From: Bradyrhizobium zhengyangense
GTDB taxonomy: Bacteria; Pseudomonadota; Alphaproteobacteria; Rhizobiales; Xanthobacteraceae
DNA: 64,000 nucleotides
NCBI RefSeq assembly: GCF_022012435.1
Contig: NZ_JAKLUA010000011.1
Location: forward strand, 124,001 to 188,000
Reading direction: 5' to 3'
Made by a program: the position numbers and the translations under genes. Each line of letters starts with the position of its first letter. Within the stretch, counting starts at the first letter, position 1. Positions 7,291 to 15,578 of this stretch are shown in pieces. The notes below the pieces were generated by a model. The model was given only the letters and a program-made list of their open reading frames with translations, searched no databases and was not told the DNA's origin.

Positions 7291-9768
7291 TGTCATTCGG
7301 CCTGCAATATTGACCCCCTAAGCCGGGGGATCGGCGTCCAAAATTGACCCCCTACAGATTGGTCTGTTGCGCTGCCTGCTTTGGAACGAAGCAGGTGGTG
7401 GGGGATGCTGATCGTGGAGACGATTGCCCGGATCCGGCGCGAGCACTTCATCAAGGGCAAGACGATCAAGGAGATCGCCCGTGACCTGAAGGTGTCGCGG
7501 AACACGGTCCGGAAGGTGCTGAGGTCGGGAGAGACCTCCTTCGAGTACGAGCGGCAGGTGCAGCCGCGGCCAAAGCTGGGCCGATGGGCAGTAGAGCTTG
7601 ACGGATTGCTGGCGGCGAACGCGGCCAAACCGGCTCGTGAACAGCTGACGTTGATCCGGATCTTCGAAGAGCTGCGCCGCCGCGGCTACGACGGCGGTTA
7701 CGATGCGGTGCGGCGTTACGCCAGGCGCTGGAGCAAGGAACGCGGGCAATCGACCGCAGCCGCTTATGTCCCGCTGAGTTTTGCCCCAGGCGAAGCTTAC
7801 CAGTTCGACTGGAGCCACGAGGTGGTCTTGCTGAGCGGCACCACGGTGATGGTGAAGGCCGCCCATGTTCGGCTCTGTCACAGCCGCATGCTGTTCGTGC
7901 GGGCCTATCCGCGGGAGACGCAGGAGATGGTGTTCGACGCCCACGACCGTTCGTTCGCGCTGTTCAAAGGCACCTGCACCCGCGGCATCTATGACAACAT
8001 GAAGACCGCCGTAGAGACGATCTTCGTCGGTAAAGGGCGTCTCTATAATCGCCGCTTCCTGCAGATGTGCAGCCACTATCTGGTCGATCCGGTCGCCTGC
8101 ACGCCAGCGTCGGGCTGGGAGAAGGGGCAGGTCGAGAACCAGGTCGGGCTGGTCAGGGAACGCTTCTTCACGCCGCGGCTGCGGTTCAAAAACCTCGACG
8201 AGTTAAACGCCTGGCTGCTCGACAAATGCATCGCCTACGCCAAGGCTCATCGCCATCCGGAGCTGGTCGATCAGACGATCTGGGAAGTGTTCGAAGCCGA
8301 ACGCCCCAAACTCGTTCCCTATGCTGGCCGCTTCGACGGCTTCCATGCGGTGACGGCATCGGTCTCGAAGACCTGCCTGGTGCGCTTCGACAACAACAAG
8401 TACTCGGTCGCAGCCAGCGCAGTCGGACGGCCGGTCGAGGTTCAAGCCTATGCCGATCGCATCGTGATCCGTCAGGATGGACGCATCGTTGCCGAGCACC
8501 CGCGATCCTTTGGCCGCGGCGATACCGTCTACGACCCCTGGCATTACGTGCCGGTGCTCGCCCGCAAACCCGGCGCCTTGCGCAACGGTGCTCCCTTCAA
8601 AGACTGGGTGCTGCCGGCCGCGATCGAGCGGATCCGGCGCAAACTTGCCAGCACGGACGATGGCAATCGGCAAATGATCGACATCCTCAACGCGGTGCTG
8701 ACTGACGGTCTGCCCGCGGTGGAAGCGGCCTGTGCCGAAGCGCTCAGTCACAGCGTCCATTCCGCCGATGTCGTGCTCAATATCTTGGCCCGTCAACGTG
8801 AACCCGCCCCACCGGCCAACATCATGACGCCGGCCGCACTGACGCTCCGTCATGCGCCGATCGCCGATTGTGCCCGCTACGACAACCTCCGGAGGACCAT
8901 CTGATGGAACGAACCCAAATCTTCGACCTCATGGGCGAACTCAAGCTCTACGGCATGAAGGCTGCCTTCGACGAGATCATGGCAACTGCCGTCAAGCGCC
9001 AGCACGAACCTCAGCGCATTGTCGGCGACCTGCTCAACGCCGAGATCAACGAGAAGCAAGCCAGGTCGATCAAATACCAGCTCACCATTGCCAAGCTGCC
9101 GTTGGCCAAGGACATCGCCGACTTCCAGTTCGACGGCACGCCGATCAATCAGACTCTCGTCAATGATCTCGCTGGCGGCGGCTTCATCGCCCAACAACGC
9201 AACGTCTTGCTGGTTGGCGGCACCGGCACAGGCAAGACCCACCTGGCCATTGCCATCGCCAGAAGCTGCATCCGATCCGGTGCCCGTGGCCGCTTCTTCA
9301 ACGTCGTCGACCTCGTCAATCGCCTCGAGACCGAGACCCGCAACGGACGGCAAGGACGGCTCGCCGAGCATCTGACCCGGATGGACTTCATCGTGCTGGA
9401 TGAACTCGGCTATTTGCCCTTCGCCCAGTCCGGTGGCCAGCTTCTCTTCCACCTCGTCAGCCGGCTCCATGAGCGCGCCTCCGTCATCGTGACCACCAAT
9501 CTCGCCTTCGGCGAATGGCCGAGCGTGTTCGGCGACGCCAAAATGACCACCGCGCTGCTCGACCGATTGACCCATCACTGCGACATTGTCGAAACCGGCA
9601 ACGATAGCTGGCGGTTCAAGAGCCGAGACGACGATCACGCCACCGCGCTCGTCTCGCCTCCGCTATCCCGGCCAGCTCCGACGAGACGAGCGCTACCAGC
9701 AAAGCCCGCCGCACGAAGGGGTCAAAATTGGACGCCGATGAGGGGTCAAATTTGCAGGCCGATTGACA
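7291..9768 (+). mobile_element. IS21-family insertion sequence, complete
   Basis: 2478-bp element. Imperfect terminal inverted repeats start TGTCATTCGGCCTGCAA at 7291 and TGTCAATCGGCCTGCAA (reverse strand) at 9768. Each end has two internal copies of a TTGACCCC-type box (7310 and 7356 on the left; 9720 and 9742 on the right), the multiple transposase sites usual for IS21. Contains istA and istB. The flanks (CCTCAAAC and GGCAAATC) share no target duplication, so one flank has been rearranged since insertion. Confidence 0.88.
7405..8904 (+). CDS. istA: IS21 transposase IstA
   Basis: DDE transposase of the IS21 element. Seen: N-terminal HTH (TIKEIARDLKVSRNTVRKVLR), integrase-core residues in YQFDWSHE (first D), YDNMKTAVE (second D) and GWEKGQVENQVGLVRE (E), and the C-terminal beta-barrel NKYSVAASAVGR. 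The ATG at 7405 with a GTGGGG ribosome site is preferred to the TTG at 7381 because homology begins at MLIVETIARIRREH. About 499 residues, full length. The stop overlaps the istB start (TGATG). Confidence 0.93.
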   Translation: MLIVETIARIRREHFIKGKTIKEIARDLKVSRNTVRKVLRSGETSFEYERQVQPRPKLGRWAVELDGLLAANAAKPAREQLTLIRIFEELRRRGYDGGYDAVRRYARRWSKERGQSTAAAYVPLSFAPGEAYQFDWSHEVVLLSGTTVMVKAAHVRLCHSRMLFVRAYPRETQEMVFDAHDRSFALFKGTCTRGIYDNMKTAVETIFVGKGRLYNRRFLQMCSHYLVDPVACTPASGWEKGQVENQVGLVRERFFTPRLRFKNLDELNAWLLDKCIAYAKAHRHPELVDQTIWEVFEAERPKLVPYAGRFDGFHAVTASVSKTCLVRFDNNKYSVAASAVGRPVEVQAYADRIVIRQDGRIVAEHPRSFGRGDTVYDPWHYVPVLARKPGALRNGAPFKDWVLPAAIERIRRKLASTDDGNRQMIDILNAVLTDGLPAVEAACAEALSHSVHSADVVLNILARQREPAPPANIMTPAALTLRHAPIADCARYDNLRRTI

Positions 9769-9803
9769 GGCAAATCGCCGCTCTTCATGAAACCGCGGTA
9801 TGA
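8904..9803 (+). CDS. istB: IS21 helper ATPase IstB
   Basis: AAA+ ATPase that assembles with IstA and selects the target. Seen: Walker A VGGTGTGKTHLA near residue 105, Walker B DFIVLDELGYLPF near 163, sensor TTNLAFGEW near 200, and the RLTHHCDIVETGNDSWRF C-terminal motif. The true start is ATG 8904 (GGAGGA site, overlapping the istA stop). No stop occurs before the inverted repeat, so translation runs through the repeat and 12 codons into flanking DNA, ending at 9803. Confidence 0.92.
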   Translation: MERTQIFDLMGELKLYGMKAAFDEIMATAVKRQHEPQRIVGDLLNAEINEKQARSIKYQLTIAKLPLAKDIADFQFDGTPINQTLVNDLAGGGFIAQQRNVLLVGGTGTGKTHLAIAIARSCIRSGARGRFFNVVDLVNRLETETRNGRQGRLAEHLTRMDFIVLDELGYLPFAQSGGQLLFHLVSRLHERASVIVTTNLAFGEWPSVFGDAKMTTALLDRLTHHCDIVETGNDSWRFKSRDDDHATALVSPPLSRPAPTRRALPAKPAARRGQNWTPMRGQICRPIDRQIAALHETAV

Positions 9804-10243
9804 TCTGCCGTGGCTGGCGCAATTCGCAGCAGAGATGGCGGCGCGCTGTTGGCCGGTCTTCGAGACGAAGGCTTGGGGATGCTCGGCTACCGAGGTCGAC
9901 TGGCGGAAGCATGGCTTCGAGGGGTCGCGTCTCGGCTACCTGTTGAACGGTGCCGGCCTCTTCCACCATGCGCATCGCGCGGTCGACGATTGCCACGCTT
10001 TATTGGAAATCCTCTCGATCGACCTGCCGACAACAGGAGAGCCTGCTCTCGCGCTCCTGCTCGGGACCGCCCGCAAGCCGACGCTGCGGGTGTGGGCGGA
10101 GCAATCCCCGTTCGATCTCAAGGATTTACTCAAGAGGCGCGGCTATCGCGGGAGCGACGGCAGCGACGGTCGGTCCAAATCCTGGGTACATCGACGTCTG
10201 CGAGACAGCGTCCGAGGACGAGATCGCTTTCCTGAAGGCGATC
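9769..10243 (+). pseudogene. DnaQ-like 3'-5' exonuclease remnant
   Basis: C-terminal part of a DNA polymerase III epsilon-like exonuclease. Seen: CWPVFETKAWGCSATEVDWRKHGFEGSRLGYLLNGAGLFHHAHRAVDDCHALLE, with the HxAxxD motif (HHAHRAVDDCHA) of DEDDh nucleases, then AEQSPFDLKDLLKRRGY. The reading frame breaks at the GGG run 10184-10186: dropping one G restores YIDVCETASEDEIAFL. The N-terminal half with the first acidic motif was removed at the IS21 boundary. Inactive fragment. Confidence 0.72.
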
Positions 10244-10480
10244 CAGTCGCGCAGACCATTGATGCTGTGGAATCCGTCGGAAGCATAACATCGGATCGAG
10301 GGGAATGTGCTCTGCATCATCTGGGCCAGCGCGTGTCCCGGACCGAGGTCGAGCGCGCGGTCGACCCCTTGCTCCGCAAGAGCCTCCAGTGTCGTCTGCC
10401 CAGGCGATCAGGCGTGCGGCTTTGTAAGCGAGCTTGGTCGTTCCGGCGCCGAGAAGATGCTTTCTGTGCCATCGTCGGCG
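10244..10480 (-). pseudogene. malonyltransferase (MdcH-like) C-terminal remnant
   Basis: On the minus strand, a segment LEALAEQGVDRALDLGPGHALAQMM, then FPSIRCYASDGFHSINGLRDWI resembles the C-terminus of the malonate-decarboxylase-associated malonyl-CoA:ACP transacylase MdcH. An in-frame stop and a frame change upstream (around 10410) show that it is dead. It is joined head-on to the exonuclease remnant at about 10243. Confidence 0.5.
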
Positions 10481-10517
10481 AGGAGGATTCGCTGAGACGA
10501 GACCGGCGCCTTTGTGC

Positions 10518-12179
10518 TCATCGAACAAGCGCAGTGAACAGCCCGACCAGCAGGCCTACGACCGTAACGAATAGACGGAACCCGGACTCAAGCAGCGAAT
10601 CGAGTGTCGCCTGCTTCTGTTCGTAACTCTTCGTCAGTTGGGCGATCGGAAACGCGCTTTGGTAGGCATCGTTGAATCGACCGTAGATCACTTCACCGGC
10701 TACCCACACAGTGCCGAAGCGGCTGATCAAGTTCATGAACTTCCGCTTTTGCAGCAAATTCTGCCAAAGCGGTTCTGCTAAGCTGAAAGCGACCACCGAG
10801 ATCGACAGCCAGAAGAGGATGGAAGCGCAAACTTCCAAAAGCCTCGCTGGCCATCTCAAAAGTGTTAGCGGCCACGATGCCCGCACAGATGCGTAAATGA
10901 TGACTACTGCAACAAAGAGAGCCACCAGCGAAATTAAGGCTACAGCGAGCGGGTTACGCCAAGTCCTAGGATGCAACTCGGTCCGAACGTTCTCGAGATC
11001 GCTCCCTAGTCGTAAATTCACGTGCTGCAGCGAAAACAACTGCATGACCGGGACCTCGGCGAGGAGCATCAACTGGAAGAGGTCGTCGAGAATCGAGTCT
11101 TGCACCGTCTGCCCGGCCTTCGGCCTTGAGAACGGCATCTCCGCATGGATTTCGACCGTGCTCGCACGCGAGACCAGGATCACCCCATAGTCGTATTGTA
11201 GTAGATTGGCCTCGAACGCCTGTTCGACCTCGGAGGCCGCAATGGTTTGGTCCAAGAGGCGGTAGCGGTTGTTGATCGAAACGATCTCCTGCCCTGTTTT
11301 CCCCTCTTTGAGGTCGGCCGCATTTCTCGTGTCCGCGACGGAGGAAACGTACAAGAAAGGATAGGAGAAAGACGGGTCTTGTTCATCACCCTCTTGACTT
11401 GGTTCCTTGAAGTCGCGCGAAAGATCCGGATACTTCTCTTGAAATCTGGCCCAGTAGGCTCGGGCACGTTCCAAGACTTGCCTATAGGTCTCGTTCCATC
11501 GTCGCAGCTCGGGATGAACCGCAGGACGCTCGGGGGGCTCGGTGAATAAGGCCGGAGATTCTTCCCGGAACATCTGCAGGTAAAATTTTGCAAGGTCCGA
11601 GACCTGCTCAAAGGGGGTCGACCTGTGAGCCACCTTCAGACAGCCGAAAGCCGCAGCGGGGTCGGTCAGCTTGAAGAGGTCAACCGCTTGCAAAGCATCG
11701 CACGCATGGATTGACCCGATTTTCAGCCAGAAGGCGATCGTGCCGACGCCCGTCCCAGGGAAGAGTGAAACGATCGCCCTGAAGCGAGGATTCTCAATCG
11801 GAAATTTCCGCGGCTTTTTAGCCTCCTCTCTATCAGGCTTCTCTTCAAGCTCTTGTTTATAGAGGTCGAATTTTTCGATCGGCACCTCGATGCTGAACTG
11901 AGTGACCTCGCGCCAAGCCGGTTGCGCCTTGTAGATGTTGTCTCTAGCTTTGCCGAATGCCTTGACCCAGCTTGGTGTCGCCGCTTCGGGCGTCTGCTGG
12001 GGGGACGTCGCTGCCTTGGCCGTCTTTTTTTCAGACTTTACTCGCGTGAAGTGCTTCGTGCTCCCGCATCCCCCAAACTCATGAATATTGGGTTGGTACA
12101 AGAACGGCATAATCGCCGCCGCGTAGACTTCGCGGTACGGCGGGGGTGAGTCCTGTTCGGGCTCACCTGTCTGCGTCAA
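10518..12179 (-). CDS. uncharacterised membrane protein, borosin-like operon
   Basis: 553-residue protein, not recognised. Seen: a soluble N-terminal two thirds with a low-complexity Lys/Glu/Pro segment near residues 110-130, then three hydrophobic segments at roughly residues 415-435, 450-470 and 530-550, so it is probably anchored at the inner membrane with a large cytoplasmic domain. It starts at TTG 12179, overlapping the stop of the 73-residue gene (TTGA), so it is translationally coupled to it. Possible roles (transport, immunity or effector) are guesses. Confidence 0.7.
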   Translation of the reverse strand: MTQTGEPEQDSPPPYREVYAAAIMPFLYQPNIHEFGGCGSTKHFTRVKSEKKTAKAATSPQQTPEAATPSWVKAFGKARDNIYKAQPAWREVTQFSIEVPIEKFDLYKQELEEKPDREEAKKPRKFPIENPRFRAIVSLFPGTGVGTIAFWLKIGSIHACDALQAVDLFKLTDPAAAFGCLKVAHRSTPFEQVSDLAKFYLQMFREESPALFTEPPERPAVHPELRRWNETYRQVLERARAYWARFQEKYPDLSRDFKEPSQEGDEQDPSFSYPFLYVSSVADTRNAADLKEGKTGQEIVSINNRYRLLDQTIAASEVEQAFEANLLQYDYGVILVSRASTVEIHAEMPFSRPKAGQTVQDSILDDLFQLMLLAEVPVMQLFSLQHVNLRLGSDLENVRTELHPRTWRNPLAVALISLVALFVAVVIIYASVRASWPLTLLRWPARLLEVCASILFWLSISVVAFSLAEPLWQNLLQKRKFMNLISRFGTVWVAGEVIYGRFNDAYQSAFPIAQLTKSYEQKQATLDSLLESGFRLFVTVVGLLVGLFTALVR

Positions 12180-12397
12180 GCCTGCGCAGCCTTCCGTGAC
12201 GCCACACGCCTGATATCGGCGGTCGCCAGGAAACCGGCGATCTCGCGCACGGGCAACTGCGCGACAGCCGACCGCTCGGCTGATGACAGCTGTGTGAATT
12301 CCGGCATTGCTCTGATTTCACGGGCGCAATCGTCGGGCGCCGTCAGCAGCAACTCCTTCGCTCTGGCGAGCACGCGCTCAAGTGGGCCGGTAGTCAT
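12176..12397 (-). CDS. small helical protein, possible borosin precursor
   Basis: 73 residues lying 15 bp after the methyltransferase and overlapping the next gene by 4 bp. The segment LERVLARAKELLLTAPD, followed by FTQLSSAERSAVAQL and IAGFL, has the pattern of the short all-helical LigA-like domain that serves as the borosin-binding domain of split borosin precursors (known from the Shewanella SonA/SonM pair). The tail after residue 57 (ATADIRRVASRKAAQA) would be the core or its leader-proximal part. No repeated hydrophobic core is visible, so function as a substrate is an inference; it could instead be an accessory subunit. Confidence 0.55.
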   Translation of the reverse strand: MTTGPLERVLARAKELLLTAPDDCAREIRAMPEFTQLSSAERSAVAQLPVREIAGFLATADIRRVASRKAAQA

Positions 12398-12412
12398 GGC
12401 AAACGTCCCGTT

Positions 12413-13216
12413 TCAAAAGCCGTTCTCGCGACCGCCATTGGCGGGGTCGATCGGCGGAATGTAGATTGTCGTCGCGTAATTTACCCCATCCGCCGCCAGG
12501 CTCCAAGCGCAAAGCGGAACGGTCAGAAACAGCGGCTCCGCGCCGCTCTCATCGAGGTCGCAAAAAGTTATGCGGTGGTCGGCGGGATACTGCTCGAGCA
12601 GCCGCTCCATCAATGGTGCCAGCAATGCGGGAGCCAATGCCTGCTCGCCGTCTGCGGTGGGGATCCGAAAGCTGCCGATTTGCGCGACGAGGGTCGATCG
12701 CCACGGATTGATCGAGGCTGTGCCTTCGACCAAGGGATCGGCCGAGATGACCTGGAAGCCGGCCGGGCCGACCACAAGCGGCAATCGTGCGATGATGGAA
12801 TCGACGAATGAGACACCTGGTACGACGTGCGTCCGCAGACCTCTTGCCGGTGCGCCGGCTATCATCAAACGAACGGGCTCGTCGAGATACATCGGATGCC
12901 CGTAGGTCAAATACGCGACCGGACGCTCCCTGGTCGCCTTTTCGAAAATATGGGCGGCGACATCTGCGTAAATCTTCGCTCGCTCTTTCCCTTTTTCGTA
13001 GAGGTGCTCGATGTTGACGAAATCAAGCCCGTTGCTTTCGAGAAACGACCGGAGATTGGGGCTTGGCAGCGTCGTATATGAGACCACCTGACGCAGGATC
13101 GAGAGCGCTTCCAAAGTGACGTCTCGCGCAGGCAGGATTCCGCATCCGATGAGGTAGAGATCGGCGGTCTTGATCGGCGGGTACTCCGGCGAAGGTGGAC
13201 AGCTTTGCGACATCAC
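12413..13216 (-). CDS. tetrapyrrole-methylase-fold methyltransferase, borosin-like
   Basis: SAM-dependent methylase of the corrin/porphyrin methylase fold. Seen: LYLIGCGILP at residues 20-30 (SAM loop); LYEKGKERAKIYADV at 72-86, carrying the Arg and Tyr (about R79, Y83) that in OphMA/SonM backbone N-methyltransferases act in catalysis; LTYGHPMYLDEP at 103-114; VVPGVSFVDS at 131-140; and a C-terminal TTIYIPPI like the STLLIPP end of SonM. These are borosin-group rather than cobalamin-pathway features, and no cobalamin genes are nearby. 267 residues. First gene of a three-gene operon. Function inferred from family resemblance. Confidence 0.72.
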   Translation of the reverse strand: MMSQSCPPSPEYPPIKTADLYLIGCGILPARDVTLEALSILRQVVSYTTLPSPNLRSFLESNGLDFVNIEHLYEKGKERAKIYADVAAHIFEKATRERPVAYLTYGHPMYLDEPVRLMIAGAPARGLRTHVVPGVSFVDSIIARLPLVVGPAGFQVISADPLVEGTASINPWRSTLVAQIGSFRIPTADGEQALAPALLAPLMERLLEQYPADHRITFCDLDESGAEPLFLTVPLCAWSLAADGVNYATTIYIPPIDPANGGRENGF

Positions 13217-13324
13217 AGGTCGTTTTTACCCCAGTTCCTTCACTATCCGCTACTCCTGCCCGGAGAAATCCGGAAATTGGGAAGCGAATTCCGCTTGCCC
13301 CATCCACCCGCTCTCCTCTGTCGC

Positions 13325-14014
13325 CTAGCCAGCACCAGAGTTCCGGCTCGCGCGTGCTGCCTTGCGCCCTTCCTTCGCCACCTTCGCGATCGCGACGTCG
13401 AAGTTGGTCCGCCCGCGGCGCTTGTGCGGCACCGGGGGATGATCAAGAGCGGCGATGTCGTAGCGCGGGTACTTCTCGATCTCGGCCGCTATCGTCTCGA
13501 TCCAGCAGTCTCCGTAGTCGTTGCCCGCGTTCGAGTCCTTGGGACGGTGGCCGGTGATGAAGCCTTCGACCTCGCGGTCCATCTTGACGTGCCTCGCCAC
13601 GCTCTTGAACAGATGGCGCCAGCCGTGGTTGGGCTTCACGTCGTAGGGTATGTTGATTCCGGGACCGTGAACCCATTCGCCGATCCGCTCCGCGAGCTTG
13701 TGGAATTGAGGATGCCCTGACCGTTCCGCCGCGACGACGTTCCGGATCGTAGAACAGAGGCTTCTTGAGCTTGGCGCGGGTCGCCACTTACCTCGGTCGA
13801 GTTCGCCGCCCGGGCAGCCCCGTCACGCAGGCGGGCCCATTGAGCCTCGATGGCCACGTTGACGGCGCCGATCTTGATGTTGGCCCTGGCGTTCGTCCTT
13901 GGTCCCCAGAGTGGCCCAGAGCTCGGTCTTGCCGACCAGGGGCACCTTCTTGCGGATCCAGTAGTTCTCGGAGGTCGGTCGCTTGATCGGCTTGGGCATC
14001 TTGAAATTCGACAT
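13325..14014 (-). pseudogene. tyrosine site-specific integrase, decayed
   Basis: Remnant of a phage/island integrase of the DUF6538 N-terminus type. Seen on the minus strand: start MSNFKMPKPIKRPTSENYW at 14014, KVPLVGKTELWATLGTKDER, then IEAQWARLRDG in another frame, KLKKPLFYDPERR in a third, and finally HGWRHLFKSVARHVKMDREVEGFITGH, which holds the HxxRH catalytic box of tyrosine recombinases. At least three frame changes and an internal deletion (690 bp against roughly 1.5-2 kb) make it dead. It sits next to a tRNA-Ser-like 3' end, as expected for an island integrase. Confidence 0.78.
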
Positions 14015-14100
14015 GGTGGAGCACCTCGGTGTGGGACCGGCCGTACAAGAACCCCTGAAAATGAAGGTTAGGCTTGTAAACAAGGGGTCCGCGACCCCGA

Positions 14101-14128
14101 AAGGGGGTGAGTCCCACTCTCTCTGCCA
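14101..14128 (+). other. tRNA-Ser 3'-end-like putative att remnant
   Basis: The string GAGTCCCACTCTCTCTGCCA (14109-14128) resembles the T-arm/acceptor end of bacterial tRNA-Ser (usual form ...TCCCACTCTCTCCGCCA). No full cloverleaf is visible upstream. It lies about 90 bp from the integrase start, the usual place for an attachment site. Suggestive only. Confidence 0.35.
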
Positions 14129-14327
14129 GATCGTATTGAAATCACTTATATTTTTTTGAAGTTTTGTTACAAACCACGGCTTGCCCACCGGAAGACCGAA
14201 TCCTCTCGCATTTTTAACTGGGAAAGAAGGCGCGTTCCGGCGGGACCCTATTTGTTCACGTCACCTCTCGTGTCTGGGCAGCAGCCCACCACATTTTGTT
14301 GATATTCCGCTCGATTTGGGGGTGATA

Positions 14328-15269
14328 ATGGCTCTACTCAACTTGCATCGCGCATTCACTGACGCGGCGACCGAGAACGACTATCTCGCCCGGCTCACGG
14401 TACCGGAGCCGCGCGAGGGAAAGCTCCGCAAGGCACGTGACGAGATCCGAGAGACGCTTAAGGCTGGATTTTCGGATTGGCAACGCTTCGCGGATCGTAG
14501 TTTGGTTATGGAAACGACTGCCGTTCGGAAGGGCGCGACCGAACCTCGATTGCGTCTGAAGTTCCGTATGCAGGGTAGTGCCTCGCCCGCGTATCGCACG
14601 CTCAATGATCCGGCACATCCGCCGCAGCAGATTGATTACGACGATGGCGTTTACCTTCCGGTCTCGTTTCTCGCCAAGACGGGAAACCCCGTGATCGCGG
14701 CCGCAGGTTACTACCGGTTGGTCGAGACGGTCCTTGCGCCGCTCTGCGAAAAACGAAAATGGACGTTGGATAGACGAGCCAAAAAATGCGTCCGCGTCGT
14801 CCTCGACAGCAAAGCTTACATCGACCTTCCGCTGTACGCGATCCCGGATCAGGAGTTCGTTCGGCTGGCCGAGGACGCCGCATTGACCAAGCGGGCTGAC
14901 AGCGCGCTGTTTCTTGATGCAGAGACGCTCGATGACGAGATATACGAGCGCCTCAATCAGGACGAACTCCGGCTCGCTCTTCGGGAAGGCAAGTGGATCG
15001 AATCCGACCCTCGTCTGCTCGAAGATTGGTTTAAGCAGGCGGTGGCCGACCTCGGACCGCAAGTTCGACGCGTCAATCACCTCGTCGGCGCGGGGCGAGA
15101 TTTCAGCCTGAATTTTCCGGGTGGTAGTTTTCCCGAAAGTGCTTTACGGCACCCTCAATTTGAACCCAGTCGTGTTTCGATTTCTCAAAAACCGATATGC
15201 CGGGAGCTGGGTACTTTGGATTTGCCATCGCGCCGACTGCAACACCGATCATCGAAGGCAAGCTGGTGA
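14328..15269 (+). pseudogene. DncV-like CD-NTase, C-terminally truncated
   Basis: Cyclic-oligonucleotide synthase of the DncV (clade A) CBASS group. Seen: LLNLHRAFTDA start with a GGGGGTG ribosome site; QGSASPAYRTLNDPAHPPQQIDYDDGVYLP with the nucleotidyltransferase DxD aspartates; CVRVVLDSKAYIDLPLYAIP with the third aspartate; FVRLAEDAALTKR; and GKWIESDPRLLEDWF. Homology stops at about 15112, just before the RAWRD-type helix of the C-terminal domain. The remaining 50 residues run antisense through the GFA gene and are noise. About 100 residues of the enzyme and the rest of its CBASS operon are gone, so it is a remnant. Confidence 0.8.
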
Positions 15270-15522
15270 CTTTCCAATAGACCGTTGATCCGCACTGCGG
15301 ACAAAAATAGTTATGCATTTCCCCGCCGCTTGCAGCGGCATGTGCGAACTCTTTTGAAGTTCCTGAGACGGTAACAACCTCCGCGGGGTAATATGCTCCC
15401 ACGCCGAACGGCGCACCTGTTCGACGTTGACAGTCGATGCAGTGACAAGCAACGACTATCTTGGACGGTTCTTCCGGGAGCGAGAGCATGACTGCACCAC
15501 AGTTGCACCTTGCGTAGACCAT
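15103..15522 (-). CDS. GFA family (Mss4-like zinc) protein
   Basis: Small zinc protein of the glutathione-dependent formaldehyde-activating (GFA/CENP-V) family; most members have no proven activity. Seen: CNCGAVMLSL, CHCIDCQRRTGAPFGVGAY, FCPQCGSTVYWK, i.e. the CxC, CxxC and CxxC zinc ligands in order. ATG 15522 with a GGGGAAT ribosome site is preferred to the upstream start at 15552. 139 residues, complete. It sits exactly in the gap between the truncated CD-NTase and the truncated protease, so it marks a recombination junction. Confidence 0.85.
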   Translation of the reverse strand: MVYARCNCGAVMLSLPEEPSKIVVACHCIDCQRRTGAPFGVGAYYPAEVVTVSGTSKEFAHAAASGGEMHNYFCPQCGSTVYWKVTSLPSMIGVAVGAMANPKYPAPGISVFEKSKHDWVQIEGAVKHFRENYHPENSG

Positions 15523-15578
15523 AGTAATTCCCCATCGTCGTCCGAGACTCACTGCAAAGCACTAGGCTAGCAGATTAG

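Noticed and set aside
7318..8076. 252-codon minus-strand frame inside IS21
   Set aside because: Antisense to istA with its DDE motifs; no family resemblance.
8877..9638. 253-codon minus-strand frame inside istB
   Set aside because: Shadow of istB; its acidic, repetitive composition is the mirror of the Walker-containing frame.
12413..13216. Cobalamin-biosynthesis methyltransferase
   Set aside because: No cobalamin genes nearby, and the R-x3-Y helix and YGHP context fit borosin methylases better.
14088..14130. Complete tRNA-Ser gene
   Set aside because: Only the last 20 bases resemble a tRNA; no anticodon or D arm can be folded upstream.
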